A stretch of DNA of 32,546 nucleotides from UBA5336 sp964412785 (GTDB taxonomy: Bacteria; Pseudomonadota; Alphaproteobacteria; Caulobacterales; Hyphomonadaceae). The stretch's first letter is position 1. Every line of letters begins with the position of its first letter. Positions 23,031 through 30,580 of this stretch are shown in pieces. Both the position numbers and the translations under genes were made by a program. The stretch is taken from the NCBI GenBank assembly GCA_964412785.1, contig CAYPQD010000025.1, forward strand, positions 1 to 32,546, read 5' to 3'. The notes beneath the pieces were generated by a model that was not told the origin of the DNA, did not search any database, and worked only from the letters and a program-made list of their open reading frames with translations.

Positions 23031-24425
23031 ATGCCCCAGCGCGTGCCGGCAAGGCGACCATCCTTTCTGACCCATGTGAGCGTCGCCGCGACGGGGCTCG
23101 CCGGCGCCCTCCTGCTGATGGGCCTCTGGCAGGCCGGCCAGGGCAGCAGCGACGCCGAGGCCGGCATCCCGCAGGCGCCCGTTACCGGGGCTTCCGCCAT
23201 TCGCCCCGCCGCTGCGCCCCTCGTGCATGCCGATTTCACCCATCCTGAGCGCGACCTTGTCCGCCGCAGCGCCATCCTCGCCCCGCGCGAGACCCTGGCG
23301 GAGATGCTCGACGCGCTCGGCGTGCCGGCGCGCGAGGCCTACGCCGCAATGCAGCCGGTCTATGAGCGCGGCTGGCTCGACCCGCGCAGGCTGCGTCCGG
23401 GCCTGTCCGCCTCGGTGACGCTGGAAGCCGGCCCGGAGGCGGGAGAGGATGGTGAGCCCGCCCTGCGCCTCGTCGGCCTGTCCCTGCGCGCCGACAAGGA
23501 TCGCTCGCTGCTGATCACCCGCACCGCAGCGGGCGGGTTCGAGCCCGTCCGCCTTGACGTGCGCCTCATGCCGCAGACCCGGCGCGTCACCGGAACGATC
23601 GAGACCAGCCTTTACGACGCCGCCCTGAAGGGCGGGGCCTTCGACCAGCAGGTTGTCGATTTCGCCCAGATCTTCGCCTACGACATCGATTTCCAGCGCG
23701 AGATCCATCCGGGCGATGCCTTCGAGATCCTCCATGAGGTGCTGGTTGACGAGCGCGGCCGCCCTGTGCGTACCGGCGAGGTGCTCTATGCCGCCCTTGA
23801 CGGCAAGGCGCTGAGCCGCGGCTTCTACCGGTTCACCCCGCCCGATGACGGCATCACAGACTATTTCGACGACACCGGCGAGAGCGCGACCAAGTTCCTG
23901 ATGAAGACGCCGATCAATGGTGCACGCCTGTCGTCCCGCTTCGGCATGCGCCGCCACCCGATCTCCGGCTACAGCCGCTTGCACAAGGGCACCGACTTTG
24001 CCGCGCCGACCGGCACGCCGGTCTTTGCGGCAGGCAATGGCGTGGTCGAGCGCGCCTCGCGCCATGGCGGTTATGGCAATTATGTCCGCATCCAGCACGC
24101 CAATGGCTATGAGACCGCCTATGCCCATCTCTCGCGTTACGGGCCGGGCATCCGCTCCGGACGGCGTGTGCGCCAGGGCGAGGTGATCGGCTATGTCGGC
24201 TCGACCGGCGCCTCGACCGGCCCGCATTTGCATTACGAAGTCCTCATTAATGGCAAGCACGTCAACGCCATGACGCTCAACCTTCCGACAGGGCGCCAGC
24301 TTGAAGGCGACACGCTTAAGGCCTTCAATGCCCACCGCGATCATGTCGATGCCCTGCGCCGCGGCGAGGCGACACTGGCACCGGTCCAGATGGCCGGCGA
24401 GACTGATGGCGGCCTGCTGCCCTAG
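23031..24425 (+). CDS. M23 family peptidoglycan peptidase (MepM-like)
   Basis: A 464-residue envelope protein with one N-terminal membrane helix (about 16-37). The middle part has a degenerate LysM/OapA-like domain (ETLAEMLDALGVPA) and a beta domain seen in MepM/Csd3-type enzymes. The C-terminal LytM domain keeps the zinc ligands: His318 and Asp322 in RLHKGTDFAAPTG, and His401 in GPHLHYEV, with His399 and YAHLS as catalytic helpers. It should cut D-Ala-mDAP crosslinks to allow wall growth. GGAGG just before ATG 23031 sets the start; the frame is open upstream to 22905. It lies upstream of the tol-pal row on the same strand, in line with joint roles in envelope constriction. Confidence 0.9.
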   Translation: MPQRVPARRPSFLTHVSVAATGLAGALLLMGLWQAGQGSSDAEAGIPQAPVTGASAIRPAAAPLVHADFTHPERDLVRRSAILAPRETLAEMLDALGVPAREAYAAMQPVYERGWLDPRRLRPGLSASVTLEAGPEAGEDGEPALRLVGLSLRADKDRSLLITRTAAGGFEPVRLDVRLMPQTRRVTGTIETSLYDAALKGGAFDQQVVDFAQIFAYDIDFQREIHPGDAFEILHEVLVDERGRPVRTGEVLYAALDGKALSRGFYRFTPPDDGITDYFDDTGESATKFLMKTPINGARLSSRFGMRRHPISGYSRLHKGTDFAAPTGTPVFAAGNGVVERASRHGGYGNYVRIQHANGYETAYAHLSRYGPGIRSGRRVRQGEVIGYVGSTGASTGPHLHYEVLINGKHVNAMTLNLPTGRQLEGDTLKAFNAHRDHVDALRRGEATLAPVQMAGETDGGLLP

Positions 24426-24484
24426 CGCCAGCCTCGCCGTGTCGCCGGCGATGACAATGTCGCGCGTGTGCGCTATCGGGCGCC

Positions 24485-24970
24485 ATGACGCAGCGTCCGC
24501 CCCCGCTCGATCCGCAGAATTTCGACGCTGACCGCCAGCACTGGATGGCGGTGCGTGTCTATTACGAGGACACCGACTTCACCGGCATGGTCTATCACGC
24601 CAACTATCTGCGCTTCTTCGAGCGCGGTCGGTCCGACCACCTTCGCGATGCCGGCGTGTCCCACACCAGCCTGCTGGAGCGCCCCGACCCGGCGGCCTTC
24701 ACCCTTGTCCGCGCCGAGCTCGACTACCGCTCCGCCGCGCGGGTCGACGACCTGCTGCACATCGCCACCCGCTATCTCGGCACGCGGCGCGCGCGCATCC
24801 TGTTCTCCCAGACCTGCTGGCGCGGCGATACCGTGATTGCGGAGGCGGCGATCACGGTTGTCCAGATCCACTCCGATGGCCGCCCGCGCCGGCCGCTGCC
24901 GGAACTCTGCTGCCGCCTTGGCCCCTTCACGTTCCGCAATGGCGACGGAGCATTAACCGAACCGGCCTAA
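24485..24970 (+). CDS. ybgC: Tol-Pal associated acyl-CoA thioesterase YbgC
   Basis: A 161-residue hot-dog fold thioesterase that hydrolyses acyl-CoA or acyl-ACP thioesters at the inner face of the cytoplasmic membrane. The family signature is YYEDTDFTGMVYHANYLRFF (27-46), with Asp31 as the likely catalytic residue and the conserved HANYL. The N-terminal extension of about 20 residues (MTQRPPPLDPQ) is typical of alphaproteobacteria. It starts the tol-pal row as in E. coli, with tolQ 183 bp downstream. The start lies 59 bp after the M23 stop; the ribosome binding site is weak. Confidence 0.92.
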   Translation: MTQRPPPLDPQNFDADRQHWMAVRVYYEDTDFTGMVYHANYLRFFERGRSDHLRDAGVSHTSLLERPDPAAFTLVRAELDYRSAARVDDLLHIATRYLGTRRARILFSQTCWRGDTVIAEAAITVVQIHSDGRPRRPLPELCCRLGPFTFRNGDGALTEPA

Positions 24971-25074
24971 CCGATCGCAGCCGTCACTGTCCCATTGCGC
25001 CCCGACTGCCCCGATTTCGTCAGAATTCATGGGCAGGGATCGCATTCGGGCGGCGGCCATTGCGGGCCTGTCCC

Positions 25075-25097
25075 CCGCGCCCCCGCAAGGGGCGCGG
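25075..25097 (+). repeat. Strong hairpin in the tolQ leader
   Basis: CCGCGCCCC-CGCAA-GGGGCGCGG is a perfect 9-bp, nearly all-GC stem with a 5-nt loop, 104 bp after the ybgC stop and 56 bp before the tolQ ATG. No T-tract follows, so it is not a classic terminator. It could slow or end read-through from ybgC, or protect the 5' end of a processed tolQ message. Confidence 0.5.
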
Positions 25098-25153
25098 CCC
25101 CGCCGAGAGTTTGCCACACGCCCGATGACGGGCGCCCCAGAGTGAGGATCCCC

Positions 25154-25870
25154 ATGGACAACCAAGGCCTGCAAGACCCCATGGCCCATTCGGACTTCTC
25201 CTTTATCGGCCTGCTGCTGGACGCCGATATCGTCGTCAAGGCCGTCCTGCTCATCCTCATCATCGCCTCGGTCTGGTCCTGGGCGGTGATTGTCGAGAAG
25301 TGGATGACCCTCGGCTCGGCCCGGTCCAAGGCTCGCAAGTTCGAGGAGGCCTTCTGGACCGGGCGCACCGACCAGTTCGACCTGCGGCCGGGCTCAGGCG
25401 GAGAGAATGCCGGCGAGCGGGTGTTCGCCGCGATCTCGCGCGACTGGAACGAGGCGCGCCGCGGCGCACTGCCGCCAAGCCAGGCCGGCCACCTGGTGGA
25501 GCGCGCCGAACGCGCCCTCAAGGCGGCGGTCGATCGCGAGGTCGGCGCCCAGTCCGGCGGCCTTGGCGTGCTCGCCACCGTCGCGTCCGCCTCGCCCTTC
25601 ATCGGCCTGTTCGGCACCGTCTGGGGCATCATGAACGCGTTCATCAATATCGCCGAGCGCCAGGATACCAGTCTCGCCACCGTCGCCGGCCCGATCGCCG
25701 AGGCGCTGTTCGCCACGGGCCTCGGCCTGGTGGCCGCGATCCCGGCCGTCATCTTCTACAACAAGTTCACCGGCGACCTGAACCGCTTCGCCGACCAGCT
25801 CGACACCTTTTCCCAGGACATTCTCGTCCGCCTCTCCCGGCGCGCGGGCGAAACCGGCGCGGAGGCCTGA
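25154..25870 (+). CDS. tolQ: Tol-Pal proton channel subunit TolQ
   Basis: A 238-residue inner-membrane protein related to MotA and ExbB. With TolR it uses the proton motive force to move TolA and so pull the outer membrane in during division. Three membrane helices are seen, at about 25-47, 142-163 and 178-200, with the family motifs GLGVLATVASASPFIGLFGTVWGIM and PIAEALFATGLGLVAAIPAVIFYN. The ATG at 25154, with GAGG 6 bp upstream, begins the family N-terminus; the frame is open upstream to 24995 but without family sequence. tolR follows after 4 bp. Confidence 0.95.
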   Translation: MDNQGLQDPMAHSDFSFIGLLLDADIVVKAVLLILIIASVWSWAVIVEKWMTLGSARSKARKFEEAFWTGRTDQFDLRPGSGGENAGERVFAAISRDWNEARRGALPPSQAGHLVERAERALKAAVDREVGAQSGGLGVLATVASASPFIGLFGTVWGIMNAFINIAERQDTSLATVAGPIAEALFATGLGLVAAIPAVIFYNKFTGDLNRFADQLDTFSQDILVRLSRRAGETGAEA

Positions 25871-25874
25871 CACC

Positions 25875-26315
25875 ATGGCGGTCCAGCTCGGAGGCGGCGA
25901 GGGCAAGCGCGGCCGGCGCAGTTTCGACAGCAATATCAATGTGACGCCGCTGGTCGACGTGATGCTGGTGCTGCTCATCGTGTTCATGATCACAGCGCCG
26001 CTGCTGGTGCGCGGCGAGGAGGTCTCCCTGCCGAAGACGTCGTCGGGCAACATCGCTGCGAGCCAGGACCAGCCGCTCTCGGTCACCCTTGACGCGGAGG
26101 GTCGCATCTTCATCCAGCAGACCGAAATCCCGCTGGAGGAACTGGCCACCAAGCTGGTCGCGATCACCGGCGAAGGCTATGAAGACATGGTCTATCTGCG
26201 CGGTGACGAGTCGGTGCCCCATGGTCGCGTGATGCAAGTCGTCGCAGAGGTGCGCGGCGCCGGCTATCGTCGCATTGCCTTCGTCACCGACCCGAGGGGG
26301 CGCGCGACCCGCTGA
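25875..26315 (+). CDS. tolR: Tol-Pal system protein TolR
   Basis: A 146-residue protein with a short cytoplasmic N-terminus, one membrane helix (about 24-44) and a periplasmic domain that dimerises and contacts peptidoglycan. The proton-carrying Asp28 is in NVTPLVDVMLVLLIVFM, the hallmark of the TolR/ExbD family. The periplasmic part shows the normal LSVTLDAEGRIFI and VYLRGDESVPHGRVMQVV segments. It is coupled to tolQ (4-bp gap) and to tolA (one-base overlap, TGATG). Confidence 0.95.
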   Translation: MAVQLGGGEGKRGRRSFDSNINVTPLVDVMLVLLIVFMITAPLLVRGEEVSLPKTSSGNIAASQDQPLSVTLDAEGRIFIQQTEIPLEELATKLVAITGEGYEDMVYLRGDESVPHGRVMQVVAEVRGAGYRRIAFVTDPRGRATR

Positions 26316-27250
26316 TGCAGATGTGGCGCGGCATTCCGGTCTCGATCCTCCTGCATGCGATCATCGTCGCGGGCGGGACCATCGCCTGGCCTTATTTCGG
26401 CCCGCGCGAGCGGGAGATGGCGTTCGTCGCCGTGCCGATCGAACTGCTCGAATTGTCCGACGAGACCAATGTTGCCGCCAGCCTTGCCCGCGACGAGCCG
26501 GAGGAGGACGACACGCCGGAGCCGCCGCCGCTGCAGGACCTGCTGGAGCAGACCGACGTCCTGCCGGACGAGGAGGTGGTCGAGGCGGATGAGCCGACCG
26601 CCCGCGAGGAGGCGCCCGACCCGGCGCCCGCGCAGGACGAGGAAGAGGTCATCCTGCCCGAGGACGCGCCGGAAGAGGAGCCCGAACCGGCTGAGGAGGA
26701 GGCCACCGAGGAGGACCCCGCCGAGGAGACGCCGGCCGAGCCTGAGCCCGTCCGCGTCGACCCGGAGCCGGAGCCCGACCCGCTTGACAGCCTGCTCAGC
26801 GAGAGCGCCAATCTGTTCGACAAACAGCGACAGGAGCGCGCGAGTGCGCCGCCCTCGCAGCCGAGGCGCGACCTGCAGGACGAGTCCCGCCAGGTGGTTG
26901 ACCGCCGCAGCGCCGGCGATCGCACGGGCAACACCCAGTCGGTCGTCAACATGCTCTATGCCCAGCTCTACCTGTGCTGGGACGACGTCGACGACCTGCC
27001 CAACCCGGAACGGCTCAATGTGACGCTTCGCATGCAGCTGCGCCCCGACGGTTCGCTGGATGGCCAGGTGCGCCTCGTCAGCCCGTCAAGGCCGCCGATC
27101 GGCGACCGTGCGATGGGGGTCGCGATCGAACGGGCCTTGCGCGCGGTGCGTAAATGCGCCCCCTACCGACTGCCGCCTGAGGCGCTCGACGATTATGAGG
27201 CGTGGCGGACGGTGGTCCTGAATATCGGGCCTGCATTCCGCGGCCAGTAG
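26315..27250 (+). CDS. tolA: TolA protein with acidic linker
   Basis: A 311-residue protein that links the TolQR motor to TolB and Pal across the periplasm. The N-terminal helix (about 6-25) carries S10-x3-H14 in PVSILLHAIIV, the SHLS-like pattern that meets TolQR. Residues about 60-165 are an extremely acidic Pro/Glu/Asp-rich linker in place of the Lys/Ala/Glu helix of enterobacterial TolA. The C-terminal domain (about 205-311) starts NMLYAQLYLCWDD and has two cysteines (in YLCW and RKCAPY), as in TolA domain III of other alphaproteobacteria. Overall similarity is low, as is common for TolA; position between tolR and tolB makes the call secure. Confidence 0.9.
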   Translation: MQMWRGIPVSILLHAIIVAGGTIAWPYFGPREREMAFVAVPIELLELSDETNVAASLARDEPEEDDTPEPPPLQDLLEQTDVLPDEEVVEADEPTAREEAPDPAPAQDEEEVILPEDAPEEEPEPAEEEATEEDPAEETPAEPEPVRVDPEPEPDPLDSLLSESANLFDKQRQERASAPPSQPRRDLQDESRQVVDRRSAGDRTGNTQSVVNMLYAQLYLCWDDVDDLPNPERLNVTLRMQLRPDGSLDGQVRLVSPSRPPIGDRAMGVAIERALRAVRKCAPYRLPPEALDDYEAWRTVVLNIGPAFRGQ

Positions 27251-27308
27251 CATGTCAGCGGTCGCCGCCTGTCAGGGGCGGAAGGGGCCGAGGAAGGAGA
27301 AACGAGCC

Positions 27309-28670
27309 ATGTGGAAACAGATCGGGGCTGCAATCGCCCTTGCCCTCGCTGCGGCCGGGCTGGCCGGGGCGCCGGCCCGCGCTGAGATTGTCGTCAATAT
27401 CGGCGATGGCACCGCCAAGCCGCTGCCGATCGCGGTGCCAACTTTCGCCGCCGCGACCCCCGAGGCGCGCGACCTCGCCGAACAGATCACCGCCGTCGTT
27501 CGGGCCGACCTGGTTTCGACCGGCCTGTTCGATCTCAAGGACGGGGCCGCCTTCATCCAGAAGGACCTGTCCATCTCCGTCCAGCCGCGCTTTGCCGACT
27601 GGAAGATCATCAAGACCGACGCCCTTGTCGTCGGCGCCCTCGACGAACTTCCCGACGGGCGTGTCGCGGTCTCCTTCCGCCTCTGGGACATCTATGGCGA
27701 GGAGGTGCTGCGCCTCGATGGCCAGGCCGGCAAGCGCTACACCACCACCCCGGAAAACTGGCGGCGCATCGCCCACAAGGTCGCCGATTCCATCTACACC
27801 CGGCTGACCGGCGAGAGCGGCTATTTCGACACCCGCATCGTCTATATCGCCGAGAGCGGCCCGGTGACCCAGCGGGTCAAGAAGCTCGCCATCATGGATG
27901 CCGACGGTGCCAACCAACAGGATCTCACCACCGGCCGCCACCTCACCCTGACGCCGCGCTTTTCCACGTCCGAGCAGGAAATCACCTACATGTCCTTCGA
28001 GGGCGGCCGCCCTCGGGTCTACCTGTTCAACATCGAAACCGGCCGCCAGGAAGCCCTTGGCAACTTCCCCGGCATGACCTTCGCGCCGCGCTTCTCGCCC
28101 GATGGCCGCCAGGTGCTGCTGAGCCAGGCCGAGGATGGCAACACCGACCTCTACATCATGGACCTGCGGACCCGTCAGGAACGCCGCCTCACAGACCACC
28201 CGGCGATCGACACCTCCCCCTCCATGTCGCCCGATGGCAGCCAGATCGTCTTCACCTCAGATCGCGGCGGCTCGCCGCAGCTCTACATCATGAACACCGA
28301 TGGCAGCGCGCTTACCTGCCCGTCGGGCGGGCGCGACACCGCCTGCCGGATCACGTTCGGCCAGGGCCGCTATTCCACCCCCGTCTGGAGCCCGCGCGGC
28401 GACCTTATCGCCTTCACCAAGCAGGCCAGCCGGCGTTTCTACGTCGGCGTCATCCGCACCGACGGCAATGGTGAGCGGCTGCTGACGGAAAGCTATCTCG
28501 ACGAAGGCCCGACCTGGTCGCCCAATGGCCGCGTCATTGCCTTCTTCCGCGAGAGCCGTCCCGGTGCCGGACCGCGGCTCTATTCGATCGACCTGACGGG
28601 CAGGAACCTCCGCCAGGTCCCGACCCCGACCGACGCCTCGGACCCCGCCTGGTCGCCGCTGCTCGACTGA
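27309..28670 (+). CDS. tolB: Tol-Pal translocation protein TolB
   Basis: A 453-residue periplasmic protein. The signal peptide ends at PARA-EIVV (residue about 25). An N-terminal alpha/beta domain (to about 165) is followed by a six-bladed beta-propeller with WD40-like repeats: FAPRFSPDGRQVL, DTSPSMSPDGSQIVF, TPVWSPRGDLIAF, GPTWSPNGRVIAF and DPAWSPLLD. TolB binds Pal and is released by TolA pulling. AAGGAG 9 bp before ATG 27309 fixes the start; a more upstream ATG at 27252 lacks signal features. A terminator-like hairpin follows 6 bp after the stop. Confidence 0.95.
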   Translation: MWKQIGAAIALALAAAGLAGAPARAEIVVNIGDGTAKPLPIAVPTFAAATPEARDLAEQITAVVRADLVSTGLFDLKDGAAFIQKDLSISVQPRFADWKIIKTDALVVGALDELPDGRVAVSFRLWDIYGEEVLRLDGQAGKRYTTTPENWRRIAHKVADSIYTRLTGESGYFDTRIVYIAESGPVTQRVKKLAIMDADGANQQDLTTGRHLTLTPRFSTSEQEITYMSFEGGRPRVYLFNIETGRQEALGNFPGMTFAPRFSPDGRQVLLSQAEDGNTDLYIMDLRTRQERRLTDHPAIDTSPSMSPDGSQIVFTSDRGGSPQLYIMNTDGSALTCPSGGRDTACRITFGQGRYSTPVWSPRGDLIAFTKQASRRFYVGVIRTDGNGERLLTESYLDEGPTWSPNGRVIAFFRESRPGAGPRLYSIDLTGRNLRQVPTPTDASDPAWSPLLD

Positions 28671-28676
28671 GCCGCG

Positions 28677-28706
28677 GCGCCCTTGCGCGCCCGGGCGTGT
28701 TTTTTT
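28677..28706 (+). terminator. Rho-independent terminator after tolB
   Basis: GCGCCC pairs with GGGCGT (last pair G-U) across a 10-nt loop (28677-28698), followed by seven T at 28700-28706. This is the best intrinsic terminator in the window. It should end most tolQRAB transcripts, so pal needs its own promoter. Confidence 0.65.
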
Positions 28707-28742
28707 GCGGCAACATGCGGGAAAATCCCGGAACCGGCGTGA

Positions 28743-28813
28743 GAATCCTGCAAGACTCAGCCACCGCAATGTCATGAAGTTGACAACTCATGTCGCTAAG
28801 GCGTGATAGAGTC
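28743..28813 (+). promoter_or_regulatory. Candidate pal promoter with three GANTC sites
   Basis: A perfect TTGACA (-35 type) is at 28780-28785, with a weak -10-like GATAGA at 28805-28810 at long spacing. Three GANTC sites for the CcrM methylase lie around it: GAATC 28743-28747, GACTC 28754-28758 and GAGTC 28809-28813, the last overlapping the -10-like element. In Caulobacter GcrA activates sigma-70 promoters carrying methylated GANTC. Control of pal by this route is inferred. Confidence 0.5.
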
Positions 28814-28840
28814 TGCAAGAAGCCTCCAGGAGCCTCGCCA

Positions 28841-29395
28841 ATGAACAAGATCATCACAACCGGTGCCGCAGCCGCCCTCATGCTCGGCCTGGGTGCCTGT
28901 GCCTCCCGGCCCGTTCAGGTGGAACCGGCTGAAGCCCCGGCACCGGCGGCCCCCGCGCCAACCCCGGCCCCCGTGCAGGCGACCACCGCCGAGCCGGTGC
29001 GCGAAACCTATCAGGGCCCTGCGCCCGGCACGATCCAGGACTTCCGCGTCAATGTCGGCGAACGGGTCTATTTCGACCTTGACAGCTCCCGCCTCGATGA
29101 GGACGACCGGGAAATCCTCAAGCGCCAGGCCGCCTGGCTGCAGTCCTACCCGAATGTGCGCATCCTGATCGCCGGAAATTGCGATGAACGCGGTACCCGC
29201 GAGTACAACCTCGCCCTCGGCGAGCGCCGCGCCAACACGGTCAAGGACTACATGGTCAGCCTCGGCGTCGACCCCTCCCGTCTGGAGACCGTCTCCTACG
29301 GCAAGGAACGCCCGATCGCGCCGGGCAGCGATGACGCCGCCTGGGCCCTCAACCGCAATGGCCACACCCAGATCATCTCCGGCGCCGTCGGCTGA
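28841..29395 (+). CDS. pal: Peptidoglycan-associated lipoprotein Pal
   Basis: A 184-residue outer-membrane lipoprotein. The lipobox L17-G-A-C20 gives the acylated Cys20, then comes a Pro/Ala-rich linker (about 25-60) and an OmpA-like peptidoglycan-binding domain (about 75-184): VYFDLDSSRLDEDDREIL, AGNCDERGTREYNLALGERRA and VSYGKERPIAPG. In this domain the Asp and Arg of CDERGTREYN bind diaminopimelate. AGGAG 8 bp before ATG 28841 sets the start. Unlike in a simple operon, a terminator lies between tolB and pal, and a separate promoter with GANTC sites is proposed. Two hairpins follow the gene. Confidence 0.95.
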   Translation: MNKIITTGAAAALMLGLGACASRPVQVEPAEAPAPAAPAPTPAPVQATTAEPVRETYQGPAPGTIQDFRVNVGERVYFDLDSSRLDEDDREILKRQAAWLQSYPNVRILIAGNCDERGTREYNLALGERRANTVKDYMVSLGVDPSRLETVSYGKERPIAPGSDDAAWALNRNGHTQIISGAVG

Positions 29396-29420
29396 TCGCC
29401 GGACGCTCGCCTCGGCGATC
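29394..29420 (+). repeat. Hairpin overlapping the pal stop codon
   Basis: GATCGCCG-N11-CGGCGATC is a perfect 8-bp stem that begins inside the pal stop codon. Without a T-run it may serve as an RNA-stabilising end or a weak terminator. It is the first of two hairpins in the 92-bp pal-cpoB gap. Confidence 0.45.
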
Positions 29421-29436
29421 CCTGATCTTTCAGTTC

Positions 29437-29469
29437 ACGGCCGGGCTGCCATATTTTGGCCCCGGCCGT
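29437..29469 (+). terminator. Hairpin between pal and cpoB
   Basis: ACGGCCGGG pairs with CCCGGCCGT (9 bp), and inside the loop GCC pairs with GGC around ATATTTT, making a long stem. Only TT follows, so it may be a partial terminator. It ends 18 bp before the cpoB ATG at 29488 and could also hide that gene's ribosome binding site. Confidence 0.5.
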
Positions 29470-29487
29470 TTGCTTGTTGATCGGGTC

Positions 29488-30507
29488 ATGTTTTCAAACT
29501 TTTCCTGTGCCCGCCCCGCCCGGTCCCTGACCTTGGCATCGCTCCTCCTCCTCGCCGCCGCCTGGCTGCCGGCCAGTGCCCAGCGAGGCGCGCCGATCAC
29601 CCAGGGCGCCACCAGTTCCGACATCGCCGCCACCACAAGGGCGCTGCTGGAACAGAATGCCGACCTGCAGCTTGAGGTGCAGGTCCTGCGCGAGGAGAAC
29701 GCCCGCCTGCTCGGCGAGGTGGAGACCCTGCAATTCCTGATCGGTCAGACGCGCGACGAGGTGAACCGGATGCAGGGCGATGATGCCGAGATCGGCCGCC
29801 AGCTTTCGGAGATCCAGCAGAGGCTGAAAGCGCAGGATGCAAAAATTGCCTCGCTGGAGCGCCAGACCCGCACGCCTGTAGCCGCAAGTGGCGGCAGCGT
29901 GCGGTATTCCGATGGCTCCATCGCGCCGCGCTCGGGCAGTGAAGGGCTCGGCGACACGGGCAATGCCGTCTCCGGCGGGTCGGCGCCCGGCAATGAGCCC
30001 GCCGGCGTCCCGGGCGAAACCCGCATCACCCGCACACCTCGCCCCAATGCCCCGGACACCAGCGGCAATCCGCCGCAGACCGGCAGCCTCGGCACCATCC
30101 CTGCCTCGGCCTTGCCGGGCGAGGCGGGTCCCCTGTTCGAGGATGCCAAGACACGGCTGCTGCAGTTCGATTATGCCGGGGCGGAGCGGAGTTTCCGCGC
30201 CTTCCTTGAGACGTTCGGCGATGACCCGCAGGCTGCCGAGGCCCGGTACTGGCTCGGCGAGGTGCTCTACCAGCAGGGCGCCTATGCCGATTCCGGCGCG
30301 GCATATACCGAGATGATCCGTACCTATCCAGACGACCCGCGCGCGCCCGAAGCCCTGGTCAAACTGTCCCGATCGCTGCGGCTCGTCGGCGAGACGGACA
30401 AGGCCTGCGCTGTCCTCGATACCCTGCCCAAGCGCTACCCCAACGCCTCTGGCGTCACCCGCAATCTCGCGGCGGTGGAACGCACCCGCTCGGGCTGCGA
30501 TGGCTGA
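29488..30507 (+). CDS. cpoB: Cell division coordinator CpoB (YbgF)
   Basis: A 339-residue periplasmic protein. The signal peptide ends near LPASAQRG (about 31). Residues about 50-130 form a coiled coil (LEQNADLQLEVQVLREENA, then EIGRQLSEIQQRLKAQ). A low-complexity Gly/Ser/Pro linker follows, then three TPR repeats (about 215-330: LFEDAKTRLLQFDYAGAERSF, EARYWLGEVLYQQGAYADSG, APEALVKLSRSLRLVG). CpoB links Tol-Pal with cell wall synthesis in E. coli. The ATG at 29488 is taken; a TTG at 29470 is in frame but lies in a hairpin. No strong Shine-Dalgarno is visible. Confidence 0.9.
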   Translation: MFSNFSCARPARSLTLASLLLLAAAWLPASAQRGAPITQGATSSDIAATTRALLEQNADLQLEVQVLREENARLLGEVETLQFLIGQTRDEVNRMQGDDAEIGRQLSEIQQRLKAQDAKIASLERQTRTPVAASGGSVRYSDGSIAPRSGSEGLGDTGNAVSGGSAPGNEPAGVPGETRITRTPRPNAPDTSGNPPQTGSLGTIPASALPGEAGPLFEDAKTRLLQFDYAGAERSFRAFLETFGDDPQAAEARYWLGEVLYQQGAYADSGAAYTEMIRTYPDDPRAPEALVKLSRSLRLVGETDKACAVLDTLPKRYPNASGVTRNLAAVERTRSGCDG

Positions 30508-30580
30508 GCGCGGCGCGCCAGCGCTGCAGGTCGCACCGGTCACGGCCCTTGCGGACTGACGCCGATTCCGGGGAGCGCCA

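Noticed and set aside
22641..24344. Open frame of 567 codons on the minus strand opposite the M23 peptidase gene
   Set aside because: It is antisense to a gene with clear zinc ligands and a strong ribosome binding site; composition and lack of motifs mark it as a shadow.
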